The notes below the pieces were generated by a model. That model was not told where the DNA came from and ran no database searches. It saw nothing but the letters and a program-made list of their open reading frames with translations. From Rahnella sikkimica (GTDB taxonomy: Bacteria > Pseudomonadota > Gammaproteobacteria > Enterobacterales > Enterobacteriaceae), in assembly GCF_002951615.1 (NCBI RefSeq), contig NZ_CP019062.1, positions 62,001-126,000 on the forward strand: a stretch of DNA of 64,000 nt, read 5' to 3'. Shown in pieces: positions 1 through 8,902 of the stretch; the stretch's first letter is position 1; each line of letters opens with the position of its first letter. A program made the position numbers and the translations under genes.

Positions 1-323
1 AGCACAACGGGCGTTATTACGTGCTGGATTACAAATCTAACTGGCTCGGCGATGACGCCACCGGTTATGACCAGACGGCGATGACGCAGTCGATGCGGGA
101 TCACCGTTACGATTTGCAGTTCACGCTGTATCTGTTTGCGCTGCATCGTTTGCTGAAATCTCGTTTGCCGGATTACGACTACGACCGCCATATCGGCGGC
201 GCGGTGTATTTATTCCTGCGCGGCAGCCACGCGCCGGGCAACGGGGTCTGCGTCCAGCGGCCGGATAAAGCATTAATGGAAGAACTCGACGTTCTTTTCA
301 GCCGCACTGAGGAACGCACATGA
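1..323 (+). CDS. recB: RecBCD enzyme subunit RecB, C-terminal end (partial)
   Basis: Only the last ~107 codons are in the window; the reading frame begins at base 3 and is open from the window edge, so the true start lies upstream. RecB is the 3'-5' helicase and nuclease subunit of exonuclease V, which processes double-strand breaks for RecA recombination. The visible part carries VLDYKSNWLG, the nuclease-domain motif whose D-Y-K residues bind catalytic metal, followed by the terminal Q-(x)-Y-L-Y/F-L-F helix region typical of the RecB nuclease domain. The stop overlaps the recD start (ATGA), as in E. coli, so the two are translationally coupled. Confidence 0.95.
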   Translation, partial: HNGRYYVLDYKSNWLGDDATGYDQTAMTQSMRDHRYDLQFTLYLFALHRLLKSRLPDYDYDRHIGGAVYLFLRGSHAPGNGVCVQRPDKALMEELDVLFSRTEERT

Positions 324-2368
324 AAATCAACCGCCGTGAAGACATTGTAAAACTGCTGGCCAGCTGGGTGGAGTGTGGCTGGCTGCGTGAACTGGATCGC
401 GCGCTGGTGACGTTTCTGGCAAAAGAAGCGCCGGATGCGCACCCGCTTTTATTGCTGGCAACGGCGTTGACCAGCTACCAGCTTGGGCGCGGCCATGTGT
501 GTCTGGATTTGCAAGCCACGCTGGCAGACAGCGCGTTTTCGCTCTCGCTTCCGCCCGACGGCGATCATTCCGATGGCGCGATTTCCCGCCCGTCGGCGGT
601 GCTTGACGATCTGAGTCTGGAAGAGTGGATGGCGGCGCTGGTGAACCCGCAGCTGGTGGGCAGCGGTGACGGCAATTCGCCGCTGGTGCTCGCCGGACAC
701 CGCCTGTATCTGCGGCGTTACTGGCAGTACGAGCAGAACGTGCGCGAGGCCATTGAACAGCGACTGAGCCGCACGCAGCTGAATGCGCTGCCCGCGAAAT
801 CGTTGCGCGCGTCACTCGATGCCCTGTTCCCGCAGGCCGGAAACGCGGAGCCGGTGAACTGGCAGAAACTGGCGTGCGGGCTGGCGGCGGGCGGTGCGTT
901 CAGCATTATTACCGGCGGCCCCGGCACCGGAAAAACCACTACGGTGGTGCGTCTGCTGGCGCTTTTGCAGGCGCTGGCGCTGGAAGAAAACGGCCAGCCG
1001 CTGCGTATCCGGCTGGCGGCGCCGACCGGTAAAGCGGCGGCGCGTCTGAATGAATCAGTGGCCGGTGCCGTTTCGCGGTTAGATCTGCACGCGCTGAACA
1101 ACGGCGATGCGGTGCGCGACAGTATTAATACCGACGTGGTAACGCTTCACCGGTTGCTCGGCAGCCGGCCGGATACCCGGCATTTCCGGCATCATGCGGG
1201 CAATCCGCTGATGCTCGACGTGCTGGTGGTGGACGAAGCGTCGATGGTCGATCTGGAAATGATGGCGGCGCTGCTGGCCGCGCTTCCCCAGAATGCACGG
1301 CTGATCCTGCTCGGCGATAAAGATCAGCTGGCCTCGGTGGAAGCCGGTGCGCTGCTCAGCGAGTTATGTCAGCGGGCAACGGGCGGGCATTATCTGCCGC
1401 AAACCCGTGACTGGCTGCAAAGCGTAACAGGGGAAAAAATTCCGGATGCGCTGGTCGATCCGGCGGGAACGTCGATGGATCAGGCCGTGGTGATGCTGCG
1501 CCACAGCTACCGTTTTGATGCACAAAGCGGCATCGGACGGCTGGCGGAAGCGGTCAATGATGGCGACGTTAAAGCGCTGAAACAGGTCTGGAAACAGGGT
1601 TACGCCGATCTGGCACAGCTTACGCTTACCGCGGATGACGACACTGAACTGCACGATTGGGTGATTAACGGCGGGGCGGGGCGGTTTCCGGCTGCGCAAA
1701 GCCGACAGGGCGTTGAGCCGCCGGTCGGCTACCGCCATTATCTGAACGTGATGACCAATGAACGTCCGGCGGATGATGCGCCGCCGGAAGCGTTCAGCGC
1801 CTGGGCTGCGAAAGTGCTGCTGGCGTACAGTCAGTTCCAGTTGCTGTGTGCTTTGCGTGGCGGGCGCTGGGGCGTGGAGGGCCTGAATCAGCGGATCGCG
1901 GAAATACTGTATAAAGACGGGTTGCTGAAAGGCGCGGTTGGCTGGTTCCCAGGGCGTCCGGTGCTGGTGACGCGCAATGATTACAGTCAGCGGTTAATGA
2001 ACGGCGATATCGGCATGACGCTGGAAATCCCGCACCGGCTGGCGGACGGTACCGTGGTGCCGGTGCTGCGTGTGGCATTTCTGACCGGCGACGGCACGCA
2101 GGATATCCGCTGGATCATGCCGGGGCGGTTACAGGCGGTCGAAACGGTGTTTGCCATGACGGTGCATAAATCGCAGGGTTCTGAATTTACCCATACGGCG
2201 TTGCTACTGCCGGAAAATCTCAGCCCGATCCTGACCCGTGAGCTGATTTACACCGGGATTACCCGTGCGCGTCACTGGTTCAGTCTGGGATGTGTGGGGG
2301 GAATTAACGCCGTGCTGCCGGAGGCCGTTCAGCGCAGGGTGCTGCGCGCCAGCGGTCTGGTCAATTAA
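320..2368 (+). CDS. recD: RecBCD enzyme subunit RecD (5'-3' helicase)
   Basis: RecD is the fast 5'-3' SF1B helicase of RecBCD and controls the nuclease response to Chi. The 682-residue product has a ~150-residue N-terminal domain that contacts RecB/RecC. A Walker A motif GGPGTGKTTT lies near residue 200, a Walker B-like VVDEASMVD near 305, motif III LLGDKDQLASVE near 333, and the C-terminal motifs VHKSQGSEF and YTGITRAR. It starts at the ATG overlapping the recB stop. In E. coli argA lies next to recD; here it does not, and a run of short minus-strand genes follows instead. Confidence 0.96.
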   Translation: MKINRREDIVKLLASWVECGWLRELDRALVTFLAKEAPDAHPLLLLATALTSYQLGRGHVCLDLQATLADSAFSLSLPPDGDHSDGAISRPSAVLDDLSLEEWMAALVNPQLVGSGDGNSPLVLAGHRLYLRRYWQYEQNVREAIEQRLSRTQLNALPAKSLRASLDALFPQAGNAEPVNWQKLACGLAAGGAFSIITGGPGTGKTTTVVRLLALLQALALEENGQPLRIRLAAPTGKAAARLNESVAGAVSRLDLHALNNGDAVRDSINTDVVTLHRLLGSRPDTRHFRHHAGNPLMLDVLVVDEASMVDLEMMAALLAALPQNARLILLGDKDQLASVEAGALLSELCQRATGGHYLPQTRDWLQSVTGEKIPDALVDPAGTSMDQAVVMLRHSYRFDAQSGIGRLAEAVNDGDVKALKQVWKQGYADLAQLTLTADDDTELHDWVINGGAGRFPAAQSRQGVEPPVGYRHYLNVMTNERPADDAPPEAFSAWAAKVLLAYSQFQLLCALRGGRWGVEGLNQRIAEILYKDGLLKGAVGWFPGRPVLVTRNDYSQRLMNGDIGMTLEIPHRLADGTVVPVLRVAFLTGDGTQDIRWIMPGRLQAVETVFAMTVHKSQGSEFTHTALLLPENLSPILTRELIYTGITRARHWFSLGCVGGINAVLPEAVQRRVLRASGLVN

Positions 2369-2607
2369 AATTCGTAAGCGTGCAGTTTGACCGGTCTGCG
2401 CATCGGGCGGGCTTTCGGGCCCGCCATTTTAGTGGCTTTATCGGGATCGCCGGCAACAAACTCCAGCGTCGGCGAGTAGTAAAAAGGCAGCCAGCCGCCG
2501 TAGCCATTCTCCCACTCCCAGCGAACCGGGCAGGGCCACAGAATGTCTTCGTGCATAATGTAATAGGTCCATCGCCCGTGCGGACGACGCGGTTTGCGGT
2601 TATTCAT
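2365..2607 (-). CDS. conserved-looking hypothetical protein, 80 aa
   Basis: An 80-residue ORF convergent with recD; the two stop codons overlap. The product is rich in W, Y, P and R (WTYYIMHEDILWPCP, YGGWLPFYYSP), has no signal peptide or membrane segment, and ends in a basic tail. No obvious Shine-Dalgarno precedes the ATG. I do not recognise the family. I prefer it to the 200-codon open frame on the plus strand because the adjoining minus-strand ORFs have ribosome sites and membrane-protein composition. Confidence 0.6.
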   Translation of the reverse strand: MNNRKPRRPHGRWTYYIMHEDILWPCPVRWEWENGYGGWLPFYYSPTLEFVAGDPDKATKMAGPKARPMRRPVKLHAYEF

Positions 2608-2680
2608 AAGCAGACGGTCAGACTCTTAAACATCACGGGGGATATTTTCGCCTGCGCGGCATCAGGTTTCAAGCCCGCTG

Positions 2681-2711
2681 GCCGAATTGTTGATTATTTA
2701 AACAATCCGGC
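2681..2711. repeat. inverted repeat between two minus-strand small genes
   Basis: Arms GCCGAATTGTT and AACAATCCGGC (one mismatch) flank a 9-base AT-rich loop. Neither strand has a T-run after it, so it is not a convincing intrinsic terminator. It could be a processed mRNA stem or a protein-binding palindrome. Confidence 0.45.
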
Positions 2712-2729
2712 AGGCGTATTTGCAAAACT

Positions 2730-2837
2730 TTACCCCCAGATCATGGCGGCCCAGCGCAGGAGCATCAGCGCACCACAGATGCACAAAAGCACCACCACCA
2801 TTTTCCAGTGTTTGGCCATCATCCGTTTTGTCACCAT
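2730..2837 (-). CDS. mini membrane protein, 35 aa
   Basis: The 35-codon ORF encodes MVTKRMMAKHWKMVV, then one hydrophobic helix (VVLLCICGALMLLRWAAMIWG). A very strong ribosome site (GGAGG, 5 nt before the ATG) precedes it. The basic N-terminus predicts N-in topology with the C-terminus at the outer face. It lies 25 nt downstream of the 52-aa ORF on the same strand, so the pair probably forms one transcript. Family not recognised; the layout (basic head, one helix, ending in WG) resembles other enterobacterial mini membrane proteins such as YmiA, but homology is not shown. Confidence 0.6.
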   Translation of the reverse strand: MVTKRMMAKHWKMVVVLLCICGALMLLRWAAMIWG

Positions 2838-2862
2838 TTTTCCTCCCTGTACCGGGGGGCTT

Positions 2863-3021
2863 TCAGCCCGCCATATGATGGTCTACGTAGTGAACAACCT
2901 GCTCTTTCAGCTCGGGTACCGTTTGATCGGCGAGCCATTCGAAGGCCATCAGCAACAGGGCTGCTGTGACCAGAACGGTTAAGAGTAAACCCGCTTTTTT
3001 ACGCGCTTCCATGGATCTCAT
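2863..3021 (-). CDS. small single-pass membrane protein, 52 aa
   Basis: The ORF encodes MRSMEARKKAG, a hydrophobic helix (residues ~11-29), then a hydrophilic tail (ADQTVPELKEQVVHYVDHHMAG). The ribosome site is weak (AAGAAA). An internal ATG three codons later (3012) is an alternative start. It is the first gene of a two-gene unit with the 35-aa ORF. The charge pattern (KK before the helix, acid/His-rich tail after) predicts an N-in, C-out inner-membrane protein. I do not recognise it. Confidence 0.55.
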   Translation of the reverse strand: MRSMEARKKAGLLLTVLVTAALLLMAFEWLADQTVPELKEQVVHYVDHHMAG

Positions 3022-3110
3022 TTTTTCTTATTTGCCTGTTTTTTACTCTACCAGAACAGGCCGGGATCCGGGAAGAATTCAGGCGTCTGGTTCGGGAAAG
3101 GTTTAAGAAA

Positions 3111-4340
3111 TTATACCTTTTGTGCCTTTCCAAAACTTTGATCCTGCCCCTGATGCACGGGCGAATGACGCGGACCGGGTTTAAAGCCCTGTTTTTTCGC
3201 ACGCCAGGCAATCAGCAAACCTGCCACCAGTAAAATCTGCATCGCCCACGGAAAGACGTGGATCCCGACGGTTTCCAGCAAGATCCCGCCGGACAAACCG
3301 CCGCCTGCGATGGCCAGATTCCAGGCCACAACAACCATCGATTGCGCCATATCCGCGTGTTCGCCCGTCGCATCGGCAATGGCGGTTTGCAGCAACGTCG
3401 CCGCGCCGCCAAACGTCAGGCCCCACAGTGCAACGCATAACGTCACGATGCGCGCAGAACCGCTGTTGAGCGCCAGCACCAGTGAGATCACCGCAAACAG
3501 CGCAAGGCTGATGAGTAACGTCTGGCGCAGACGTTTGTCCACCAGAACGCCGGTCAGCCCGATCCCTGCCAGCGCGCCAATGCCAAACACCAGCAGGATC
3601 TGATCTGCATGACCGGCCAGTCCGGAGAGCCGCAGGAACGGAACAATGTAGGTATAAAGCAGGTTGTGGGTGAGCATCCATAGCAGGATCACCCCCAGAA
3701 TACTGCGCACGCCCGGCATCATGATGACCTGCCGCAGAGACTGACGCTGTGCGGCTTTCTGGCCCGGATAATCCGGCACCTGGCGCAGCACCCAGACGAC
3801 CAGCAACAGCGTAACGACCGACATCATCCCGAACGCCATCCGCCAGCCGACCAGCGTGCCCATCCAGGTTCCCAGCGGTACGCCAACCGACAGCGCCACC
3901 GGCGCGCCGAGCATCGCGACCGACAGCGCGCGCCCCTGCTGATGCACGGGCACCATGCGCCGCGCGTAACCGGCCAGTAATCCCCACGCCAGGCCGGCGG
4001 CGGCACCCGCCATCCAGCGGGCAATCAGCGTCAGGGCAAAATTCGTCGAGAAGGTGGTGATCGTATTAAAAATCAGGAAACCGGCAATCGCCGTCAGCAG
4101 CGCCGTGCGGCGGTTCCAGCCGCGCGTCAGGGCGGCCAGCGGGATCACGGCCATCAGCGAACCGGCGGCATACGCGGTAATCATCTGGCCCGCCATGGCC
4201 TGCGATACGTCAAGGCCACCGGCGATTTGTGGCAGTAATCCAGCGGGCAGCGTTTCAGTCATGATGGCAATAAAACCGGTCAGCGCCATCGCCAGCAAGG
4301 CGGAGAGCGGAAGCGGCGTCTTTTTCGGGGGCTGATTCAT
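3111..4340 (-). CDS. MFS transporter, DHA1 (sugar/drug efflux) type
   Basis: A 409-residue protein with twelve predicted membrane segments. The first helix carries FIAIMTETLPAGLLPQIAGG, typical of the AraJ/SotB/NepI-type DHA1 subfamily. The loop 2-3 motif A is degenerate (LTRGWNRR); helix 5 carries the P-x-G-x-x-x-G antiporter-type signature (GVPLGTWMGTLVGWR). The C-terminal ~25 residues are hydrophilic. Its ATG overlaps the stop of the upstream serine hydrolase gene by 4 bp, so the two are coupled. Substrate unknown. Confidence 0.85.
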   Translation of the reverse strand: MNQPPKKTPLPLSALLAMALTGFIAIMTETLPAGLLPQIAGGLDVSQAMAGQMITAYAAGSLMAVIPLAALTRGWNRRTALLTAIAGFLIFNTITTFSTNFALTLIARWMAGAAAGLAWGLLAGYARRMVPVHQQGRALSVAMLGAPVALSVGVPLGTWMGTLVGWRMAFGMMSVVTLLLVVWVLRQVPDYPGQKAAQRQSLRQVIMMPGVRSILGVILLWMLTHNLLYTYIVPFLRLSGLAGHADQILLVFGIGALAGIGLTGVLVDKRLRQTLLISLALFAVISLVLALNSGSARIVTLCVALWGLTFGGAATLLQTAIADATGEHADMAQSMVVVAWNLAIAGGGLSGGILLETVGIHVFPWAMQILLVAGLLIAWRAKKQGFKPGPRHSPVHQGQDQSFGKAQKV

Positions 4341-5488
4341 GACTTAGCTCCGTACACCGCATCGCGTAATTCATTCACAAAAGCGCCGGACATCCCTTCG
4401 TACAATGTGTTAGTGAAGGCAACAACGCTCAGCCCGGCGGTGCGATCGACAAACCACGAATGACCGTAAGCACCACCCCAGCGCCAGGTGCCCGCGGATT
4501 CCGGTGACGCTGCCGCCTGCGGATCGCGCAGGACGGAAAAGCCCAGCCCGAACCCGGTGCCCGGCATGTCCGGCAGTTCAAGGCCGCCGGTCTGATCGCG
4601 CCCCATTTCATTTGTCAGTGTTGGTGTCAGCAGCGGTTCTCCACCCTGACGCAGCATTTCCAGCATTTTCAGCACGTCGTGCGCACTGCTGACCATTCCG
4701 GCTCCTGCCGACGGGTAAGCCTGCGTATCCAGTGCCCTGAGAGGTGAATACGTGATGCCCACGGTGTTTTCGAACGCCGCGGCCTTTTCGCCTTCCTGCA
4801 AACGATGAGGCTCAGGCGAATCGCTGACATACGGCGTCGCCAGTCGCGCCGGATTGTGTACATAAAACGCGGTGTCGTTCATGTCCAGCGGGCCGGTCAG
4901 CAGGTTTTTCACCACGTCGCCGAGCGGTTGCCGGCACACCTGTTCAAGCACCGCGCCGAGTACGTCCACGGCGAGGGAATATCCCCATGAGCTGCCCGGC
5001 GCATACAGCAAAGGCACACCGGCCAGACGACGCAGGTTTTCCGCCAGCGAAATTCCGCTGTTATCCATGCCGTCAGAAACCCCGGCGAGCGCATACGGAC
5101 CCTGTTCATCAGGCTCAAAAAAGCGGTAACTCAGCCCGGCCGTGTGGCTTAATAAATTCCGCACGGTGATCCGCGCAGGCTTTCCGTCGGGCAGGGTGGG
5201 ATGGAAATCCGGCAGCCATGCCCGAATGTCGTCATCAAGCGCCAGTTTGCCTTGTGAAATTAAGATCATCGCGACGGTTGATACGATGGGTTTACTGACC
5301 GATGCCAAACGGAACAGCGACGTTTCGGTCATTACCTGCCCGGTTTCGCGATCAGCCAGCCCGGTGGCGCGGTGATAAATCAGCTCGCCATGTTGGGCAA
5401 CCAGAACAACGGCACCCACAAGGCGTTTTGAGGTAGTCGCCTGTTCAACAACGAGGTCGAGCCGGGATTTCAGCGTGGAAGAGTTCAT
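4337..5488 (-). CDS. beta-lactamase-fold serine hydrolase (EstB/class C-like esterase)
   Basis: A 383-residue protein of the serine beta-lactamase-like superfamily (PF00144). The catalytic SxxK is SVSK at residues 63-66; the second-motif tyrosine is in WGYSLAVDVLG (~168-170), which matches EstB-type esterases (Y-S-L) rather than AmpC (Y-S-N). No signal peptide is evident (N-terminus MNSSTLKSRLDLV), so a cytoplasmic esterase or peptidase is more likely than a secreted beta-lactamase. It forms an operon with the downstream MFS exporter and is transcribed away from a LysR regulator across a perfect palindrome. Confidence 0.85.
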   Translation of the reverse strand: MNSSTLKSRLDLVVEQATTSKRLVGAVVLVAQHGELIYHRATGLADRETGQVMTETSLFRLASVSKPIVSTVAMILISQGKLALDDDIRAWLPDFHPTLPDGKPARITVRNLLSHTAGLSYRFFEPDEQGPYALAGVSDGMDNSGISLAENLRRLAGVPLLYAPGSSWGYSLAVDVLGAVLEQVCRQPLGDVVKNLLTGPLDMNDTAFYVHNPARLATPYVSDSPEPHRLQEGEKAAAFENTVGITYSPLRALDTQAYPSAGAGMVSSAHDVLKMLEMLRQGGEPLLTPTLTNEMGRDQTGGLELPDMPGTGFGLGFSVLRDPQAAASPESAGTWRWGGAYGHSWFVDRTAGLSVVAFTNTLYEGMSGAFVNELRDAVYGAKS

Positions 5489-5570
5489 GGTGTTATCTCA
5501 GTTTCTGAATGTGTTAAATCACAATAGAGATCTCCTCAGTGCGGAAAAAGTAGGGTAGATTTCCAGAATA

Positions 5571-5590
5571 TACGGACACCAATGTCCGTA
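5571..5590. promoter_or_regulatory. palindromic operator, probable LysR-regulator site
   Basis: A perfect inverted repeat, TACGGACA-CCAA-TGTCCGTA, lies 3 bp before the Shine-Dalgarno of the LysR gene and 82 bp from the start of the divergent hydrolase gene. Its position and symmetry fit autoregulation plus control of the divergent operon by the adjacent regulator. That link is inference. Confidence 0.65.
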
Positions 5591-5603
5591 ATGAGGGGTA
5601 GCA

Positions 5604-6512
5604 GTGGAAAGTCTGAGCAGCCTGAATGTGTTTGTGCATGTCGCGGAAACCCGCAGTTTTGTCGCGGCCGGCCGCCTGCTGGGCGTTTCTGCCTCGGCGG
5701 TGGGCAAAACCATTGCGCGCATGGAAACCAAACTGAAGGTTCGTCTGTTTCACCGCAGTACCCGCAGCGTAACGCTGACGGCAGAAGGCGCGCTGTTTCT
5801 TGAGCGTAGCCGCCGGATTGTTGCGGAGCTGGAAGCGGCAGAAAGCGAGCTGTTGCAGCTTTCTGAATCCCCGCGTGGCCGGTTGCGTCTGAGCCTGCCG
5901 CAGGTCAGTACGCTACTGTTGCCGGTGCTGGGCGAATTTATGCGGCGCTATCCGGATATCGAACTGGATCTGGATTTTACCGATCGCATTGTGGATGTGG
6001 TGGAAGAAGGGTTTGACGCCGTGGTGCGCACCGGGCAGATGGTGGATTCACGTTTGTCGATGCGTAAACTGGGGACGTTTCATCATTTGCTGGTGGGCGC
6101 ACCTGCGTATTTTGCAGAGCACGACGTTCCGGCTTCGCCGCCCGATTTGTTGTCTCACCGGTGTCTGCATTTTCGTTTCCCAAACAGCGGAAAACTGGAA
6201 ACCTGGCCGATGGTGGGATATCAGGATCTGACGCTGCCGGTTTCGATGGTTTGTAATAATATTGAGACGCGGCAGTGTTTCGCGTTGCAGGGCCTGGGCA
6301 TTGCGTGTCTGCCGGATTTCAGTATCCGCAAAGAGCTGGCGAAGGGGCAACTGGTCACCGTGCTGGATGACTATGTCAGCCGCAGCGCCGACTTTTTTAT
6401 CCTCTGGCCATCGGGTGGCTACATGACGCCGAAATTGCGGGTTCTGATCGACTTTCTCAGCGAGCGCGTTTTCCCTGAAAGTCCTGAACTGGCGTTGTTG
6501 TGCCCGAATTAG
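5604..6512 (+). CDS. LysR-family transcriptional regulator
   Basis: The 302-residue product has the winged HTH at residues ~1-60 (FVHVAETRSFVAAGRLLGVSASAVGKTIARME) and a substrate-binding domain from ~90. It belongs to the CrgA/DsdC-like group with an RLSLPQVS linker. The start is GTG, chosen because GAGGGG lies 5 nt upstream and the HTH begins directly. It is divergent from the hydrolase/MFS operon, which is its most likely target through the palindrome just upstream. Confidence 0.9.
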   Translation: MESLSSLNVFVHVAETRSFVAAGRLLGVSASAVGKTIARMETKLKVRLFHRSTRSVTLTAEGALFLERSRRIVAELEAAESELLQLSESPRGRLRLSLPQVSTLLLPVLGEFMRRYPDIELDLDFTDRIVDVVEEGFDAVVRTGQMVDSRLSMRKLGTFHHLLVGAPAYFAEHDVPASPPDLLSHRCLHFRFPNSGKLETWPMVGYQDLTLPVSMVCNNIETRQCFALQGLGIACLPDFSIRKELAKGQLVTVLDDYVSRSADFFILWPSGGYMTPKLRVLIDFLSERVFPESPELALLCPN

Positions 6513-6664
6513 ACAGCCCGGCAATACGCTATTTTACCGGCTAATATTATGATTTTTAAAGCTGTCAGGTTGATGTCGGGTAGGTGTCAGGTTGCTGACG
6601 TGTTGATTTCCGATCTCCTGTTGCACGCTGTGTTTGTGTTCAACATTCACATAAAGGTAATCCT

Positions 6665-7144
6665 ATGAATCAGAGCAAAATCAGGCAACTTCGGATCTCC
6701 CGCGCGTGGTCGCAGGAACAACTGGCAGAACTTTCTTCACTGAGCGTCCGCACCGTTCAGCGGATAGAAAACGGCGAGCAGGCCAGTCTCGAAACGCTCG
6801 GGGCCATTGCGGCGGCGTTTGATATGAAAGTTTCTGAACTGACCGAAAATGACCCGCAATTTGACGCCGCGCCGGGATCGGCACTCGATGAACAGATCGA
6901 AAAAGCCAGAAAACGGGTTGAGGAAGAAAGTGGGTTTTACCGTTCGGTAGTGTTGTGGGCGGTGGTCAACGTCGGTTTGTTCGCACTCAATCATTTCACG
7001 TCACCGAACTCCATCTGGTTCGTCTGGCCGTTATGCATCTGGGGCGGCATTCTGGTGTTCCGTGGTTTGGGAATTTTTGCCTTCCGCGGTTCTGTTGAAC
7101 GCTGGCAAAAAGCGCGTTTACAGAAACTGATCCGCAAGCCATAA
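6665..7144 (+). CDS. Xre-type HTH regulator fused to a 2TM domain
   Basis: A 159-residue product. Residues ~5-60 form a Cro/CI-type HTH (RQLRISRAWSQEQLAELSSL, SVRTVQRIENG). A short linker and acidic helix follow (ALDEQIEKARKRVEEE), then two hydrophobic segments (~98-117 and ~121-140) of the 2TM domain type (PF13239). A basic tail ends the protein. The fusion implies a membrane-tethered DNA-binding protein. A ribosome site AAAGG precedes the ATG. It stands alone between the LysR gene and a diguanylate cyclase. Confidence 0.8.
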   Translation: MNQSKIRQLRISRAWSQEQLAELSSLSVRTVQRIENGEQASLETLGAIAAAFDMKVSELTENDPQFDAAPGSALDEQIEKARKRVEEESGFYRSVVLWAVVNVGLFALNHFTSPNSIWFVWPLCIWGGILVFRGLGIFAFRGSVERWQKARLQKLIRKP

Positions 7145-7282
7145 CGTGCAGGCGGTAAAATTAAGACAGTTTGCATATCGCAATTTCAAAGAAGACCGCC
7201 CTGACTGAGACATATCAAATTTCCGGATGAACATGCTGCTATCCTCTGTAGTATTCATGGTCATCAGCTCAACGGACAGAGA

Positions 7283-8845
7283 ATGGATCAGCCCCGGCGG
7301 TTTGCATTTAATCTTAAAAGACTGATATTGGTTCTGGCACTGGTGAGTACGCTTATCACGCTACTCAGCAGCTATCTGGCTATTTTTCAGGTCGAAAAAA
7401 AGCTCCTTATCGAATCGTCACTGCGCGCAAGCCAGTCCTACGCGACGCGGATTTCCCTGACCGCCGATCTCTTTTTCAACGCGGCCCAGAAGCAACTTAT
7501 CTACAGCGCCAGTTTGCTGGGCGAAGAATTCCACAACCTGAATGCCGTCACCGATGAAGCCGACCGCTTGCAGGTTCAGAGCAAACGCTACAGCTCTGTG
7601 CTGGTAGTGGATAAATCCGGCGTGGTTCGCGCAGCGTCGAGAAACTCCGCCGATATGGTGGGTATAAAACTGGTATCAGACGCTAACACGCAGGCTTTGT
7701 CGACGCAGAATCCGGTCATCAGCTCTCCTTTCCGCACCCCTCAAAACAATCACATCATTGCCATGTCCGTGCCCATTCACAACGCGCGGGGAAAATATCT
7801 CGGCTATCTGGTGGCGGAAATTACCCTGCAACAGGGCGGTATTATTGATTCGCTGGTCAATGCCCGAAATTACCGCAAAGATGCGTATATCTACGTGATC
7901 GACAACGACGGCGACGTTTTGTACCGCGCCGCTGACGGCTGGACGGAAAGTGCGCCGCAGGGGAATGTTAACAAGGCGCTGCTGGAGGGCCGGGATCAGG
8001 GATACCTGCACATGAAAAACTTGCAGGGCGAAGATTCTCTGACCGGATTTTCTACCATGGAAGTGGCGGGCTGGACGGTGCTGGTGCTGCATCCCGCGCG
8101 GGCCGACGTGGTGTTGCTATATGACGTCATGTTGCAGGTTCTGCTTTATACCCTGCCTTTTGTGATTCTGGTGTTTATCGGGATCTGGCTGCTGACCCGT
8201 TCGATTTCCCGCCCTTTACGGCAACTTGCCTCGAAAGCCGACACCATGGATTCGGAAGATGTTTCCGTTGAAATAGAGCAGGTCAATGCCTGGTATTACG
8301 AAGCGTCGAAGTTGAAAACCGTGATGTTGCAGGGGATCCATTTGCTGCATCAGCGCATCGAAAAACTCAGCACACAGGCGCACACCGACCCGATGACCGG
8401 CCTGCTGAACCGGCGCGGGCTGTATGAACAGGCGGATAAATTACTGGGCGAAGCGTCGCAAATCGGGGTGATCACGCTCGATATCGATCACTTTAAAAGG
8501 GTTAACGACGCCTATGGCCACGACGTGGGAGATGTCGTGATTACGCAACTGTCGCATCTTATTCTGAATAACTCACGCAAAGATGACTTACTGTGCCGGA
8601 TGGGGGGAGAAGAATTTTTGCTGTTACTGCCGGGAACGTCAATGGCACAGGCCGTTCAGCTGGCGGAACGGCTTCGTTGCCAGGTTGAAATGCAGGATTT
8701 TGAGGGTGCCGGAAAAGTGACAATTTCTCTGGGTGTGACCCATTTCAATCCTGAAAAAGTGAATATCGACAGCGCGCTGAAATCGGCCGATAAGGCGTTA
8801 TATCAGGCGAAAAATGACGGGCGGAACCGCGTGGTCAGTCTGTAG
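7283..8845 (+). CDS. membrane diguanylate cyclase (Cache-HAMP-GGDEF)
   Basis: A 520-residue protein made of an N-terminal membrane helix (~13-33), a periplasmic double-Cache/PDC sensor (~40-275), a second helix (~280-305), HAMP (~305-360) and a C-terminal GGDEF domain. The active-site motif is GGEEF at 441-445; the inhibitory I-site RxxD (RKDD) is present just upstream. The protein should make cyclic di-GMP and be subject to product inhibition. The ligand of the Cache sensor cannot be read from sequence. A strong terminator follows. Confidence 0.92.
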   Translation: MDQPRRFAFNLKRLILVLALVSTLITLLSSYLAIFQVEKKLLIESSLRASQSYATRISLTADLFFNAAQKQLIYSASLLGEEFHNLNAVTDEADRLQVQSKRYSSVLVVDKSGVVRAASRNSADMVGIKLVSDANTQALSTQNPVISSPFRTPQNNHIIAMSVPIHNARGKYLGYLVAEITLQQGGIIDSLVNARNYRKDAYIYVIDNDGDVLYRAADGWTESAPQGNVNKALLEGRDQGYLHMKNLQGEDSLTGFSTMEVAGWTVLVLHPARADVVLLYDVMLQVLLYTLPFVILVFIGIWLLTRSISRPLRQLASKADTMDSEDVSVEIEQVNAWYYEASKLKTVMLQGIHLLHQRIEKLSTQAHTDPMTGLLNRRGLYEQADKLLGEASQIGVITLDIDHFKRVNDAYGHDVGDVVITQLSHLILNNSRKDDLLCRMGGEEFLLLLPGTSMAQAVQLAERLRCQVEMQDFEGAGKVTISLGVTHFNPEKVNIDSALKSADKALYQAKNDGRNRVVSL

Positions 8846-8870
8846 AACGTGGCGTGTAAATAGCGGAAAA

Positions 8871-8902
8871 GGGCTCAGGCATTTCACCTGAGCCCTTTTT
8901 TT
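8871..8902 (+). terminator. intrinsic terminator after the diguanylate cyclase
   Basis: The stem GGGCTCAGG/CCTGAGCCC with a 7-nt loop is followed by seven T residues. The T-run touches the stop codon of the converging 90-aa gene. Confidence 0.9.

Noticed and set aside
2380..2982. 200-codon open frame on the plus strand after recD
   Set aside because: It runs antisense to three ORFs with better features (ribosome sites, membrane helices) and its product has no recognisable domain; GC-rich antisense frames are often open.
3181..3987. 268-codon alternative frame inside the MFS gene
   Set aside because: Its product is Arg/Ala/Gly-rich without membrane helices, whereas the other frame gives a normal 12-helix transporter.
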